Positions 43,497-55,000 of a stretch of DNA of 60,000 nt are shown here, piece by piece. The translations under genes were made by a program, and so were the position numbers. The stretch comes from Takakia lepidozioides. Its lineage: Eukaryota; Streptophyta; Takakiopsida; Takakiales; Takakiaceae. Positions within the stretch are counted from its first letter, which is position 1. The number at the start of each line of letters is the position of its first letter. Location of the stretch: assembly GCA_030704615.1 (NCBI GenBank), contig CM060733.1, positions 4,528,001-4,588,000 of the forward strand, read 5' to 3'. Under the pieces are notes generated by a model. That model did no database searches. It was not told the DNA's origin and saw nothing but the letters and a program-made list of their open reading frames with translations.

Positions 43497-45458
43497 ATGA
43501 GTGATGAAAGAGAAGCTAGACGCCAGAGATATTCAGCAAAAAGAGAAAGCTATCTGAAAGCTAATTATCCATATCTTTGGGAGAGAGGAATAGACATAGG
43601 GGAATCATCTGGACCTCTCACACCATTAAGATCAGAGAGTACATCACCCATACCGGAAGAACTAGAGTTGGATGCCACTCCTTCTTTTTCTTTGCAAGAA
43701 AAATTAAGGGAATTGGTACGGGAAGAAGATCAATCACGAGGTGAAAGATCTGAGGTACATCCTTGGATAAAAGATTTGACAGAAATCTTTGATAAGAGTT
43801 GGCATGGAACACCAAAAGCAGGAACTCCAGTTTCTGAAGCGGAAGGTGAAGAAGGAGGAGAGGATGTGGCAGAACCAACGGAGAGTTCAGACTCTCCAAC
43901 ACCATTGCAGTTGAGTTACATGAGTGAAGAAGAAACCCAAGGGCAGAACTTGGAGGATGAAAATAGAGAGAAGAAATTGGAAGAGGAAGAGTATGAAGAA
44001 GTAGACCCAACAGCTGAGGTTGAGACTACAACCAGGACATCCCAATCCGTTGGACCTGGATCAAGTGGAGCACTTGGATCACAGGCCAACGAAGGTGTCG
44101 GCTCAGGGGGATCAGGCGGGCTGCCTGGATCTGGCTCTGGGGGGACAGGGAGTGTGGGAAGTAGTGCAACTGGAGCTGGGAATACTGTGAATATCGTGGG
44201 GCCAGTAGCAGGGAGTGCTCAAGGGCCACCACTTGGTGGAAGATCCACCACAACAACAACAGGTCCAGAAGGACCAGCACCAGCAAGGGTGCCAGCACTT
44301 GTCAGTGGGCAGAAGGTAGGGCCACAGATGGCGTTACAACCACCACGGGCAAAACCACCTTTTCCAATATATTCAGGAAAAGGGGATCCCGATGTACACA
44401 TTAGCCAATTTGAGCACATGTGTATAGTGAACAATGAGAATGGCGATGATGCCAAGATGAGATTGTTTCCTTGTTCACTTATCAAGAAAGCAAGTGAATG
44501 GTATGCAAGATTCCCTGATAATCATTTCCTAACCTGGAATGGCTTGAATACAACATTCCGAAATAGGTTCAGGACAAGTAAAACTGAGGATGAAGTGTAT
44601 GGAAGTTTACAACAGTTAAAGGAAAGGAAGCATGAAACTGTTGAGGAGTATATGGAAAAGATGGAATTGATGATGAAAAAGCTGGCTGCTGTACCAGGTT
44701 TACAGAAGACTTGGTTTGTGAGTGGACTAAGACCAGAGTTGCAAAAGAAAGTGGATATGTTACCCCATAATACAATGGAGGAGGCATTTGAAACTGCAAA
44801 CAGAATTGAGCAATTGGGAATGCTCAGGAGAGAGAAAAGGGATGATGAGGACTTTGAGGATGAGTCAGATAAAGAAGAAGAGCAAGAACTAAAAAGGAAG
44901 AGTAAGAGAAAGGAGAAGTTGAAGAGGGATAACTATGAGAAAAGATTAGAAGAAATCTTGAAGAAGTATGCCACAGAGGCTGCAACACATTGGAGGAAGG
45001 GTGTATGGTGTGCAAAGTGCCAGAATGAAGGCCATACCACCACTGAATGCCACATGAAGGAGAAACATTGTACTATCTGTAAAATGGATAACTATTCTAC
45101 TGAGAATTGTTACTACAACAGAAGGACAGCTGCAAGAGAACCTAGGCAAGTAAGGGTGCATCAGGTGCAGCCCCAGCCAAGAAGAAACAATGATCAGGAC
45201 CACTATGGTAGGTCTGGTGGTTATAACAATGGCATGGAAGGGAGGGGTAATTCAGAAGGAATTACCAAGGAAATTCCAGAGGCAACTATCAGGGTAATCC
45301 AAGGGGGAATTACCAGCCCGGGAATCAGGATTACAGAAATAATCCAAGAGCAGACCAAGGGCGAGGACCCAATGGTGATGAACTGTGTTACTATTGTAAT
45401 CAGCCAGGACATCGCAAGGCAGCCTGTTCATTCTAGATTAGACACCAGAATGAGATGA
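43497..45458 (+). CDS. Gypsy D gag polyprotein with zinc knuckles
   Basis: A 653-residue open frame begins MSDEREARRQRYSAKR. A Glu-rich region and a Gly/Ser/Thr-rich low-complexity linker (about residues 170-280) lead to the gag core (FPIYSGKGDPDVHISQFEHM; ASEWYARFPDNHFLTWNGLN; ERKHETVEEYMEKMELMMKK). A charged helix follows, then a cysteine region CAKCQNEGHTTTECHMKEKH and CTICKMDNYSTENC. The third knuckle, intact in Gypsy C, is read in another frame here, so the last about 70 residues are shifted. It forms the virus-like particle and binds RNA. Confidence 0.8.
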   Translation: MSDEREARRQRYSAKRESYLKANYPYLWERGIDIGESSGPLTPLRSESTSPIPEELELDATPSFSLQEKLRELVREEDQSRGERSEVHPWIKDLTEIFDKSWHGTPKAGTPVSEAEGEEGGEDVAEPTESSDSPTPLQLSYMSEEETQGQNLEDENREKKLEEEEYEEVDPTAEVETTTRTSQSVGPGSSGALGSQANEGVGSGGSGGLPGSGSGGTGSVGSSATGAGNTVNIVGPVAGSAQGPPLGGRSTTTTTGPEGPAPARVPALVSGQKVGPQMALQPPRAKPPFPIYSGKGDPDVHISQFEHMCIVNNENGDDAKMRLFPCSLIKKASEWYARFPDNHFLTWNGLNTTFRNRFRTSKTEDEVYGSLQQLKERKHETVEEYMEKMELMMKKLAAVPGLQKTWFVSGLRPELQKKVDMLPHNTMEEAFETANRIEQLGMLRREKRDDEDFEDESDKEEEQELKRKSKRKEKLKRDNYEKRLEEILKKYATEAATHWRKGVWCAKCQNEGHTTTECHMKEKHCTICKMDNYSTENCYYNRRTAAREPRQVRVHQVQPQPRRNNDQDHYGRSGGYNNGMEGRGNSEGITKEIPEATIRVIQGGITSPGIRITEIIQEQTKGEDPMVMNCVTIVISQDIARQPVHSRLDTRMR

Positions 45459-45936
45459 GAGCTCCTGTGAATGAGGGCCCAGTGGTGGCAGCTCACATGG
45501 TTAGGCCATGTGTTGTACCAGAAGTAAGTACAATGATAGTAACAAGAAGCAAAGCCAAACTAATACCTCCAGTAGTTGAGGAAGATGATGATAATGAAGG
45601 TGGCAGTGATATGCCTGAAGATGATGAGGCTTGGAGAGATGAGAAGGAACTGCACAAGGAAGTGACAGATACCATAAGGGAAATGCAGAAGAGTACCGAT
45701 ATTCCTGTGGCAGATTCCTCTGATTCTGATGGAGAAGAAGTGAGTGAGGATGAAAGGAAGAAAGAAGCTGAGACATGCAAAGTAATGAAGGGACTTTGGC
45801 TGAAGTAATATGCCAGACCAAAGCGGAGATTACCATTGGACAGCTATTGGCTGTGGCACCTTATTGTAGACACAGGCTGTATCAAGCAATCAATCGAATT
45901 GCCTAGGAGACAGGAAACACAGACCTGAACAGCAAG

Positions 45937-48258
45937 ATGACGAGCTATAATGTGAAGCCGGAAGGGCGAGAAACAGTCATGGACTTTGATGATTCTATGC
46001 CAGTAATCCAATTGAGAATTGGAAGCACAGAACTAACTGATGTACTGATAGATGGAGGCTCTGGAGTAAATATCATGACAGACCAATTAAGAAAGAAGCT
46101 TGGTCTAAGTAACATGAAACCAGCCCCATTTACAGTAACAATGGCAGATCAAAGGAGTGTACAGCCATTGGGATTAATAAGAGGAGTTAAGATACAGATA
46201 CAGAAGATGATCTTTATGATCACAGTAACTGTGTTGAAGATGGATGAAGTCATGGAGGCTTACTCCTTATTATTGGGACGTCCGTGGCTGAAACAGGCCA
46301 GGGTATTTCATGACTGGAATTCTCAGTTACTAACCGTGCATAATGGGATGCACGAGATACAAATTACCACAAAGAAATCTAGTAGATTACCTGCTACGAG
46401 AAGACCTCGAGGGGTCAGAGAGTATGACTGGAGAGGAGGACTGGATGAGGAGCAGGAAACTACCCTGTTTGCGGCACACCCAGAGTGGGAGCAGGTTGCA
46501 GAGATGCGGCTGGAAGGCCTAAGTTGTTTAAGAAGTATGTGCTGTGGTGTAGTGTCAGCAACACCAATTGAAGAGGAAACCAGCAGTTACCCATCACATT
46601 TCTATGAAGAAAGAGAAGGAGAAATGGAAATCCTAGAGGAATCAGCCACTGTGAGTTTACAGGATGAAGTGGTGACTGGTTGGACAATCACAGCTGATGA
46701 GCAGGTGAGGGAAGTGAATGTGGGAACTGAAGAGGAACCGAGGATGGTGAAGGTAGGAGCTGATTTGGAGCCAGAATTCTTTGAAGAAGCTAAGAGTTTG
46801 TTCATCAAATACAGAGATGTATTTGCTTGGAGCTATGAGGATCTAAAAGGGATACCACCTGAAATCTGTCAGCATAAGATTGAACTGGAACCAGGATCAG
46901 TACCAATCAAGCAGGCAAGGTACAGAATGAATCCCAACTATGCACAGAAGGTTGGAGAAGAGATCAAGAAGTTGGCTGAGGCTAAGTTTATATACCCAAT
47001 AGAGTATACAACTTGGTTGTCACCCATTGTGATAGTTCCCAGAAAGAATGGTAAACTAAGAGTTTGTGTGAACTACAAGAAACTGAATGCTTGTACGAAG
47101 AAAGATCCTTTCCCTTTGCCATTCACAGAAGCAGTATTGGACACTGTGACAGGCCATGAGATGTACTCATTCATGGATGGCTTCAGTGGTTATAATCAAG
47201 TGCAAGTGGCAGAAGAAGACCAAGGAAAGACAGCTTTCATCACAGACTGGGGTGCTTATGCATACAAAGTCATGCCCTTTGGACTTTGTAATGCACCAGC
47301 AACCTTTCAGAGAGTGATAAGTGAATCTTTTCATGAGTATCTGGATGATTTCATGCAGGTTTTCTTGGATGATTTCAGTGTGTACAGCTCTAAGAATGAG
47401 CACTTGCATAAATTGGAGTTATGTCTGGCCAGATGCAGGATGAGAGGTCTGGGCCTGAATCCAGAGAAGTGTACTTTCTGTGTGAACTCAGGGGTGCTTC
47501 TGGGACACATTGTGTGTAAGAGGGGACTTCTTGTGGATCCCAGGAAAACAGAGGCCATTAAAGCCTCTCCACCACCAGTGAATGTTAAGAATCTAAGGAG
47601 ATTCCTTGGACAAACCAGCTATTACAGAAGATTTGTCAGACGGTATGCACAGATAGCAACACCATTGAGCAAACTTCTGAAGAAAGATGCAGTGTTTGCA
47701 TGGACACCTGAATGTCAACAGGCTTTTGAGGAACTTACATTGTCAGTAACAACTACACCTGTGCTGATTAATCCTCACTGGCAGGAAATATTTCATGTTC
47801 ACTGTGATGCTTCTGGAGAAGCACTATGAGCAGTGTTAGCCCAAAATGTAACAGGAAGGATAGATTCACCTGTGTACTATGCTAGCCGATTGATGAACAA
47901 TGCCGAAAGAAATTATAGCACAACGGAAAGAGAAGCATTGGCCATGATCTATGCAGTGAAGAAATTCAGGCATTACCTGTTGGGCAAGAAGTTTATGTTC
48001 TATGTGGATCGCCAGGCTCTGATATACCTGGTAAACAAACCTCTGATAAGCGGAAGAATAGCAAGATGGTTGATAATCTTGCACGAGTTTGAGTTCGAGG
48101 TTGTTTACAAGCCTGGGAGGCTGCATCTTGTGGCGGATCACTTGTCACGGTTATCAACAGGAGAACCAGCCACGGGAGTATATGATCAATTACCAGATGC
48201 GAGTCTATTTGCAGTGGAGGTGCAGGGAAGTGCAGATGACTGGTTAGATTGGCAGTGA
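45937..48258 (+). pseudogene. Gypsy D protease-reverse transcriptase-RNase H
   Basis: Single frame with one stop. The protease has LIDGGSGVNIM, a D-G-G/S variant of the retropepsin site as seen in Tat/Athila. RT has ICQHKIELEPGSVPIKQARY, YPIEYTTWLSPIVIVPRKNG, LRVCVNYKKLN, FMDGFSGYNQVQV, MPFGLCNAPATFQRV and FLDDFSVYS. RNase H has FHVHCDASGEAL, then a TGA stop at 47827-47829 where relatives have Trp, then YYASRLMNNAERNYSTTERE and RLHLVADHLSRL. Apart from this stop the frame is intact across about 770 codons. Confidence 0.85.
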
Positions 48259-48718
48259 CCAATCAGATATACCTTGCTCATGGTCAGTGCCCACCAAGTT
48301 ATGGAAAGGAGCAGAGAAAGAGAATTGCTATCAAGGCTCTACCTTACACTATGGTAGGGAGCAGAATGTATAAGCTAGGACCAGATGGAGTGCTGAAGCG
48401 ATGCTTATACCACCATGAAGTTAATAAAGTTTTGGAGGAAGTTCATAAAGGAGTGGCAGGAGGTCATTTTGGAGAAGAGACTACCAGCAGGAAGATACTA
48501 CATGCAGGTTATTGGTGGCCTACTTTGTTTAAAGATGTACACAAGTATTGTGAGAGTTGTGATGAATATCAGAGGCTAGGACCTTTGCAGAGATCTGGGA
48601 AGATGGCTTTGCATCCTACAATGCCTACAAAACCGTTTCAGAAATGGGGACTAGACTTTGTTGGACCAATTAACCCACCAGCCAAGAATACACAGAACAG
48701 GTACATAATTACAGCCAC
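48249..48718 (+). pseudogene. Gypsy D integrase, N-terminal half, cut by MULE copy 2
   Basis: The zinc-binding HHCC domain is present (VHKGVAGGHFGEETTSRKIL, HAGYWWPTLFKDVHKYCESC, DEYQRLG). The start of the catalytic core follows with WGLDFVGPINPPAKNTQNRY and IITAT. There the reading runs into the MULE terminus at 48719. The remaining core Asp/Glu residues are not seen. This insertion site differs from that of MULE copy 1. Confidence 0.85.
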
Positions 48719-48770
48719 GGGGGCTGCTATTTCATGAGCCATGAGCCATGAGCGGCATGAGCCATGAGCA
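48719..48770 (+). repeat. Terminal repeat of MULE copy 2
   Basis: Five G, then CTGCTATTTCATGAG and tandem CCATGAG units. It matches the complement of 32754-32800. The flanking Gypsy D sequence ends ATTACAGCCAC; the opposite flank is lost, so a target duplication cannot be tested. Confidence 0.85.
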
Positions 48771-49191
48771 GAGTCGTAAGTGTGGAAAAAAACATGAGCA
48801 GCACTATTTTCCGGAAATGAGTGTACGCGTGAATAGGGTTTAGGGTGCCACGGTCATAGGGGGAGAAGGACCTCCCGATGAAGGAGGTTCGGCAATGTTA
48901 TTTAGAATTATATATTGAAAGGCAATGTTTCGCGAATGGTAGGGTGGTACTGCTCTGTACGATGGGGGCCCATTTCAGCCTACCAGCCACTTGCAAAATC
49001 CACCCACACTCCCAATCCCAAACGAAATGAGCAATGACGCATTCTGGGAACGATGGACATAGAATAGAATAAAAAGATGGCACAATGAGGTTTTTATTGA
49101 TCCACATGAATTGCATTTGAAGCACGTCTACTGTGCTGATTGTGCAATCAAATCTTTAGCCCTGTGCCTACTGAATACAAGTCACGTTGTC

Positions 49192-49890
49192 AATGGGACT
49201 TCGACTGCTCTCAGAACTAGCTCATGAGTCATGGGGCTCCTCCATGTAAAGTCGATTGCAGCCGTTGTACCGCCCCTAGTGATGTTCACCACAATGTCCT
49301 GCCCTTCAATCATACCACCATCGAATATGGAAATCTTCACGTTTTCGTCGTCCACACCAATGCGAATGTCCCCATACAATGGAGAAGAGGAGCGCACTCC
49401 TTCAGGAGAATAGGTCTCTCCGATGGAGTCCACCCACGTCCAGTGGCAGCAGTTCCACCGCAACAGCATAGCAGTGCGCCTTCTTCTGCATGGGTGACCG
49501 TCGTAGCTGGGAAAATCGGAATCGAGGATGCGCAGGAGCCACGGACTCCTCAGACCAAGATCGGACCCCGCTCGAAGGCGTAGTGGCCTAGGATATACTC
49601 AAAAGCCACCAATGTTTCCACAATCGAACCAGTATCTTCTGTGTAATCTGTGTACCAGATAACAATGTCTCCCGATGTGGCCGAATACATTGCATAATCG
49701 ATGCCTCCAAATGGGCAGTCGTCCCGGTTCCGGAAGCACGACATCCTTGCAAAGGAGGACCTGAGGACGACTTGGATGCAGATGACAATGACCTTGCGGA
49801 CAGCTACGAAGCCCTTAGATTTTGGAAATGATGCGAAGCGGAAGAGCAGTCCGGAGCATCTGGGTCCCACGTACCCACCGACGGAGGTGG
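49192..49890 (-). CDS. Unknown Cys/Trp-rich cargo protein P1 (copy 2)
   Basis: Unrecognised family; copy 1 homologue at 31575-32337. Minus-strand reading: FARMSCFRNRDDCPFGGIDY, SATSGDIVIWYTDYTED, LGHYAFERG; after a frame change, LLRWNCCHWTWVDSIGETYS, LYGDIRIGVDDENVKISIFD, GGMIEGQDIVVNITRGG and HELVLRAVEV, with a stop at 49192. It aligns with P2 over its whole length (shared CFRN/CRRN-DCP, SGDI, FERG, WNCC-WT, YGDIR, DGG-I-G-DIVV, ELVLR). Compared with copy 1, the C-terminal part is intact. The start is not defined. Confidence 0.5.
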
Positions 49891-50163
49891 AACGTGTTCA
49901 TCACGCCGGCGGTGGATGAACCCATACATCTTTCTCATCAACAAGTTATAGTTTGAGATCTGCCACCGAAGTCCATCCCCCGGATGGAAATTCGGCGCCG
50001 CATTTACATCGAAGAGGGGATGGACTTCGTCGTGTCTAGTGGCTATCGGCCCACCTGGCAGTGAGTGCCCATAGTTTGCATGGCAGGGTAGGAAACTGAA
50101 ACGGCTACATTCATGAAGCAGCCAATCTTCATCGGTCCAGGATCCTGTAGGGGGGAAATTTAA

Positions 50164-50892
50164 ATGTGCCCTGGAGTGTTTGTGAGGAATTGCAGCGTTA
50201 GCTTGAACTTTTTCCAGCCACCGCGCTGCTCCTCCTCCATCCGGGAGCTGCTGTCATTGAGCGTACTCCGCTACTCTTTTTCAAGGATGCCGTGCCGCCG
50301 AAATCCAGCCGACTGCCCTTATCATGGCCACGATTATGCTATGTTCAAACCAGAATCAGGAGACATCATTGTCTGGCTCTCTGTTTTCACAGACGCTGCT
50401 GGAATCAAGCAAGAGTCTTTGCGCGCAATGGAGTATCTGGAGGGCTATTACCGCTTTGAGCGAGGTGAGGGCGAGGGTCAATGCGGTCCGTGGGTCCTGA
50501 AAATTGTTGACCTCGATATACCAAGCTGGAAAGGGATGCCGGATAGATCACGCACGGCCTCGCTTTGGCGCTGGAACTGCTGCCAGTGGACCAGGGAGGA
50601 CGGCACCGGGGAAAACTATATACGTGCAGATCACTCCGCTCTTCCAGTGTATGGAGACATTCGGCTGAGTTGCGAAGACGAATCGCACGGGCACATGAGG
50701 CCCACAGTGACCTTGTCAATGTATGATGGTGGTATCATTGATGGACATGACATTGTCGTCGGCTCCAGCAAGGGCAGCAGAACGACCGAATTGCAGTTTA
50801 CCTCGAGGTGCCGCAGCAGTGATGAGCTTGTTTTGAGGGGTATCGAAGTTCGTCGACTTGGTGAAGCCCATGTAGAAGGAGGAAGGGCTTAG
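50164..50892 (+). CDS. Unknown Cys/Trp-rich cargo protein P2
   Basis: A complete 242-codon frame, transcribed divergently from P1, with AATAAA at 50934. Key segments are RMPCRRNPADCP, SGDIIVWLSVFTDAAG, AMEYLEGYYRFERGEGEG, WVLKIVDLDIPSWKGMP, WRWNCCQWTREDGTGENY, YGDIRLSCEDE, MYDGGIIDGHDIVVG and DELVLRGIEVRR. Conservation of these motifs with P1 despite low overall identity argues that both are real proteins under constraint. No signal peptide or membrane segment is evident. The first about 35 residues may be untranslated; the Met at RMPCRRN is an alternative start. Function unknown. Confidence 0.6.
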   Translation: MCPGVFVRNCSVSLNFFQPPRCSSSIRELLSLSVLRYSFSRMPCRRNPADCPYHGHDYAMFKPESGDIIVWLSVFTDAAGIKQESLRAMEYLEGYYRFERGEGEGQCGPWVLKIVDLDIPSWKGMPDRSRTASLWRWNCCQWTREDGTGENYIRADHSALPVYGDIRLSCEDESHGHMRPTVTLSMYDGGIIDGHDIVVGSSKGSRTTELQFTSRCRSSDELVLRGIEVRRLGEAHVEGGRA

Positions 50893-51115
50893 TTTTGTCT
50901 GCAGTTGGTAAATGTGAGACATCGTGTCCGATCAATAAACCCATCGTACCTCACTTCTGTATGATTGTGTTTCATTCTGTTGAATAACTGTCGGAATTGG
51001 CCCACTGTTTACAATTTGATGTCTCATTTCTACAATGTGTCTGTCCGGATGAATATAGCAGAGTAACCGGTATGAGAGTCATGTGTCAAGAATATACCAG
51101 AGTAACGCCATGTCG

Positions 51116-51895
51116 GACATTGAAATGCGGCACCGCATTTCCATGTCGGACAAGGAAATGCGGTGCCGAATTTCCATGCCGACATGGAAATGTATGAACC
51201 GCATTTCAGTGTCGGACAATGAAATGCGGTGCATCATTTCCGTCCAGGTACACGAAATACCAACACGGGTCTATAAATTGGACAGACAACGAGGTTGGCA
51301 TTGCAAATGCGGCGACGCATTTCCAGCTTGGCAATGGAAACTTCTTTTTGGACAAGGGAATGCGGTGCCGCATTTCCGTCCAACACTTCGAAAAGTGTGA
51401 CATTTCCGACCAGCGCGATGGAATGCGTTACCGCATTTCCGTGAGAGGGTCTGCAAATGGACAAATTGCGATGTCCGTTCTGGAAATGCGGCGCCGCATT
51501 TCCATGTCCGTCATCGATTTTTTTTTTACAATGGAATGCGGTGCCAATTTTTGTTGATGGGCCTGCAGTTCGAACAACGACCATCCCCAATATGGAAATG
51601 CGGCACCGCATTTCCAATTCCGCCATCTCGACCTCCTTGTTCGACCTCCTTGTTCGACCTCTGTAAGCGTGGTGGCATCCATGCAATGAGCGGGAGAGGC
51701 CAAAACTGGCGTGTGGACAAAGGAAATTTTGGAAATGCGGCACCGCATTTCCAATCGGCCGATTACTTTTTACTATGCCAACATTGAAATGGAAAATTTA
51801 GTCCCTCCCCTGTTTTGGAAATGCGGTGCCGCATTTCCAAAAGAGGTTCTTAGAGTTGCCAAAATTTTGGAAATGCGGTGCCCCATTTCTGACTT
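51116..51895. repeat. Second palindrome cluster (copy 2)
   Basis: About twelve sites of the AAATGCGGYRCCGCATTT family, e.g. near 51132, 51158, 51232, 51313, 51366, 51430, 51493, 51543, 51605, 51741, 51825 and 51880. They mirror the cluster at 30484-31165 of copy 1, with irregular spacing. They lie between P2 and the 3' end of the methyltransferase-like gene. Confidence 0.9.
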
Positions 51896-52061
51896 TGGGA
51901 GCGTCGTGGTTTGGGCGATTGTGTGGCTGGAATGCACACTGGAGAGGGGTCACGAATGTCGGGCAGAATTTCCTTTATATACTCTGGAAGAGAATTTACA
52001 TTTACAGAGACTTCATTAAAATTCTATTAATCTTGAAAATCATCCGAATCCTCATCCTGTT

Positions 52062-55000
52062 CTAGACTGTCCTGCTCCGCCTCCACCCCCTCAGTGCCTT
52101 TCTCATCCCAGCGGACTGCTCGTTGGCCAGGCTTTCAAAAATCCCATCTTCCCCTTGCGGAACTGTCCATCTCACCTCCGTTGGGTCGTCTTCCTCCCTG
52201 TCTGCGTCGCTCTCATCCGCTGAATCACATATGTACTTTCGTACCCGTCTACCTGTCTGAGCTGCTGCCAACTCTTTCCTTATCCTTCTGTCCTCCCTAG
52301 CCCTCTCCAAAATCTGCTCTACTTTACTAGGATTCTCACTTCTTCTAATCGCTGTATTTGCGAGTTTAGCTGCATAACTAGGAAGGGAGTAGTCCCTCAC
52401 CGGGCTCGTCATGAAGTCGGCCCTCGCAAAGAACGGGACATTCTTCCTGGCAGGAAGTGTAGGCCCTACATGTTTCGACCCGGACCCTGCAATCCTGCAC
52501 ATGACAATCATCAACGAGACTAATGAGAACCACAGTCGGGAAATTCGTTTGACAAAAATGACCCAGAAGGCTTTGCAAACTTACAATGTTTGCACTCACT
52601 CGTATTCCGGGTTCTCCTCCGCATCAATGTCCACTGTGTCTTCCTCGGACTCCGACGAATCCGAGGAGACTTCCGCTCTGTCGGGAGCCTTAACATTCCG
52701 TTGCAGCCCTTCCAGATGGGATCCCCACACGGATGAATCCTCCTCGTAGGCAAAGAGGTGCCGGTCGGAAAACCGCCCAGCCCACATTGAGGCACCTGTT
52801 ACAATGCCATCCACACATTACCACATGGCGCTTCAGATGTTGCGAACTACATCCTAACGAGAATTTGCAGAACAGCATAGATCAAGATTCTGCATACCTG
52901 TCCCACAGATGAGGTCGAGCACTGTGCCCTCCACGTCTGTGCATGTCTCCATAATTGTCTGAATGAAGGCAGGGCTCCGAGTCCGTGAGTACCGCAGGGG
53001 TTCCGTTGAAGTGAGGCTATGAGGGAGAAGTTCCTTGGGAACGTTGTTGAACAGAACGTCGTAATCGAGGGGGTCGCAGTTCGGGTCAACCTTTCCTCCC
53101 TCCTTCCGGAAAGCAAAGGTGGAGTTCTCCTTCACAAAGCAGTATGCATCGAACTGCTTCGTCTGCATACACAGGGGGGAACGATTAGAAACCAAATGCG
53201 GCACCGCATTTGAAAACACCCAAGCAAATGAATGGACGAGTGCCAGTGTCGTAATCACCTTCTTCCCTTCCGACCGAAGGCCCAGTGTGTTGATGCACGT
53301 CCACTTCTTTTTCAGAATCGGGACGGCGCTCTTGCGGGTCCACTTCGCAATTCCTGTCTGAGTGTTTTTTCCTCTGCTCGCCAGGACAACCACACAGCCT
53401 CTGTCGTCCAACACCATGCGGGCAAGCCCGAATCCTTTCTTCCAAAAGTCCTCCGAGTACCTGTTCCAAGATGGCAAAGCTTGCAGTCCTTCCATAGGCT
53501 CTCCGTCCGGAATATCCAAGATGATCATATCGCAAGACCACTCGGTGGCATTTCCGCCCCTCCTACAATCCTTGTCTGCACACACCCTCTCAAAGAAGGA
53601 AACCATATTCTGAAATCCTGGGGTGTCGGAAGGCTCTTCGGCAGTCGCCTTCTTCAGTGCTCTGCCCTTCAGACCCTCCATGGTCTTCATGTATGCCAAC
53701 TTGGCTGCCCGTCCATCCAAAGCCGCCAAGAAACTCTCATTTACACACTGGACTACTGTTTCGGGAGCCACTTTCGGCCTCTTCATTTCCACCGGCTCGA
53801 AAGGGTGCCCCCCTGGGGGGTTGAAGAGTGCCTTCTTTGCCGAGCCAGTTCTCGTGCCTCTCGTGACAACGGTGGGCACAGGGGAGGCAGCCTGCGTTTG
53901 GGGGGGTGGGCTGGTTGCAAAGTCTCCATCGGAGTCCTCTTCCTCACCCTCTTCCTGAACAGGCTGTTTCTGCTTCTTCGTTTTGGCGGGTGTCACAACA
54001 GCTGCTCCTTGCTGGCGAGTCCTCTTCTTCGACCCCTTCTGTTGGGCCTGCACAGCTGCATCCACCGTCTTTTGTGCCATCTCAGCTGCCTTTCTGGATT
54101 CTTCCAGAGCAGCAGATTCCTTTGCCGACTTTGGCCCAGCAGGGACACGTCTTTCCTTTCTTTTCTCTTCTGCCAAGGCGAGCAGATCTTTCTCAGACTC
54201 GTCAACAATACCGCCAAACATGTCCAGGTACCACGGGCATCCAACGAGATGCGCGGGATGCCATTGTTTCTGCATCTCGGGTGTGTAGACACAGCTTGGG
54301 CCCGCCACGGTCCAAGCCATGAAGAACGGGGGCTCTTGAGCCAGGGCCCCTGTCTGAAGGAGCACGTATTTCATATACCTGCAAGGCAGTCAGCATGCGT
54401 GAGCAAAAGTTGAGACCAACCTACTCGCAGAGTGCCACCGAAAACATAAAATGCGAATGCGGTGCCGCATTTCCGAGACAAACCTCGTAACTAGGCTTCG
54501 CATACAAGGGCAGCTGTGCTTCACCTGTAAACAATTCGCATTGCAGCTTTCCCCGCTCCCTCCTGATGTGTAAACTCCACGCTCCTTCTTGCTGTCTGTA
54601 GCTCTCTGGCGAAAAGGTTGTCCTTGTACGCACATCTGAAACATGTCACGTAGTCTTCCAATGTCTGTGTTCCATCCCATTTGACGTACAAGCCGAACGA
54701 ATTTGTGTGCATTACGACTTGCTCCTTCGCATTCGACATTACCTGCGATTCCCAAATGCATTGTCACGTAGCAGTTCAGGGAATTCATTTCAGAAAAGCA
54801 AATCTGGGGAAGTACCTTGAATTACCTGGAACCACCAAGTCATGCGGTTGAGCCACACATCCACTGCAGGGTCGGAAACTTCGAGTGGAAAAGACCACAT
54901 TGTCCTTATGCTCTCGGATGCATTCCAGATCGACAGCCACCGTGTCTGCCATTTCCGATCCAATGTCAGGAGCTGGAAGAGAGTGGCTATTGCTAGGAAG

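Larger units (their letters stand above)
42255..48718 (+). mobile_element. Gypsy D: Tat/Athila-like Ty3/gypsy retrotransposon, interrupted
   Basis: 5' LTR 42255-42887, primer-binding region TTTGGCGACCATACTGG, a first ORF to 43475, gag (43497-45458), protease-RT-RNase H (45937-48258) and integrase (from 48249). The RT has the LDDF box and GLCNAPATFQR typical of the non-chromodomain Tat/Athila branch. At 48719, the inverted end of MULE copy 2 cuts the integrase. The remainder of the element and its 3' LTR are not found in the window. Confidence 0.85.
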
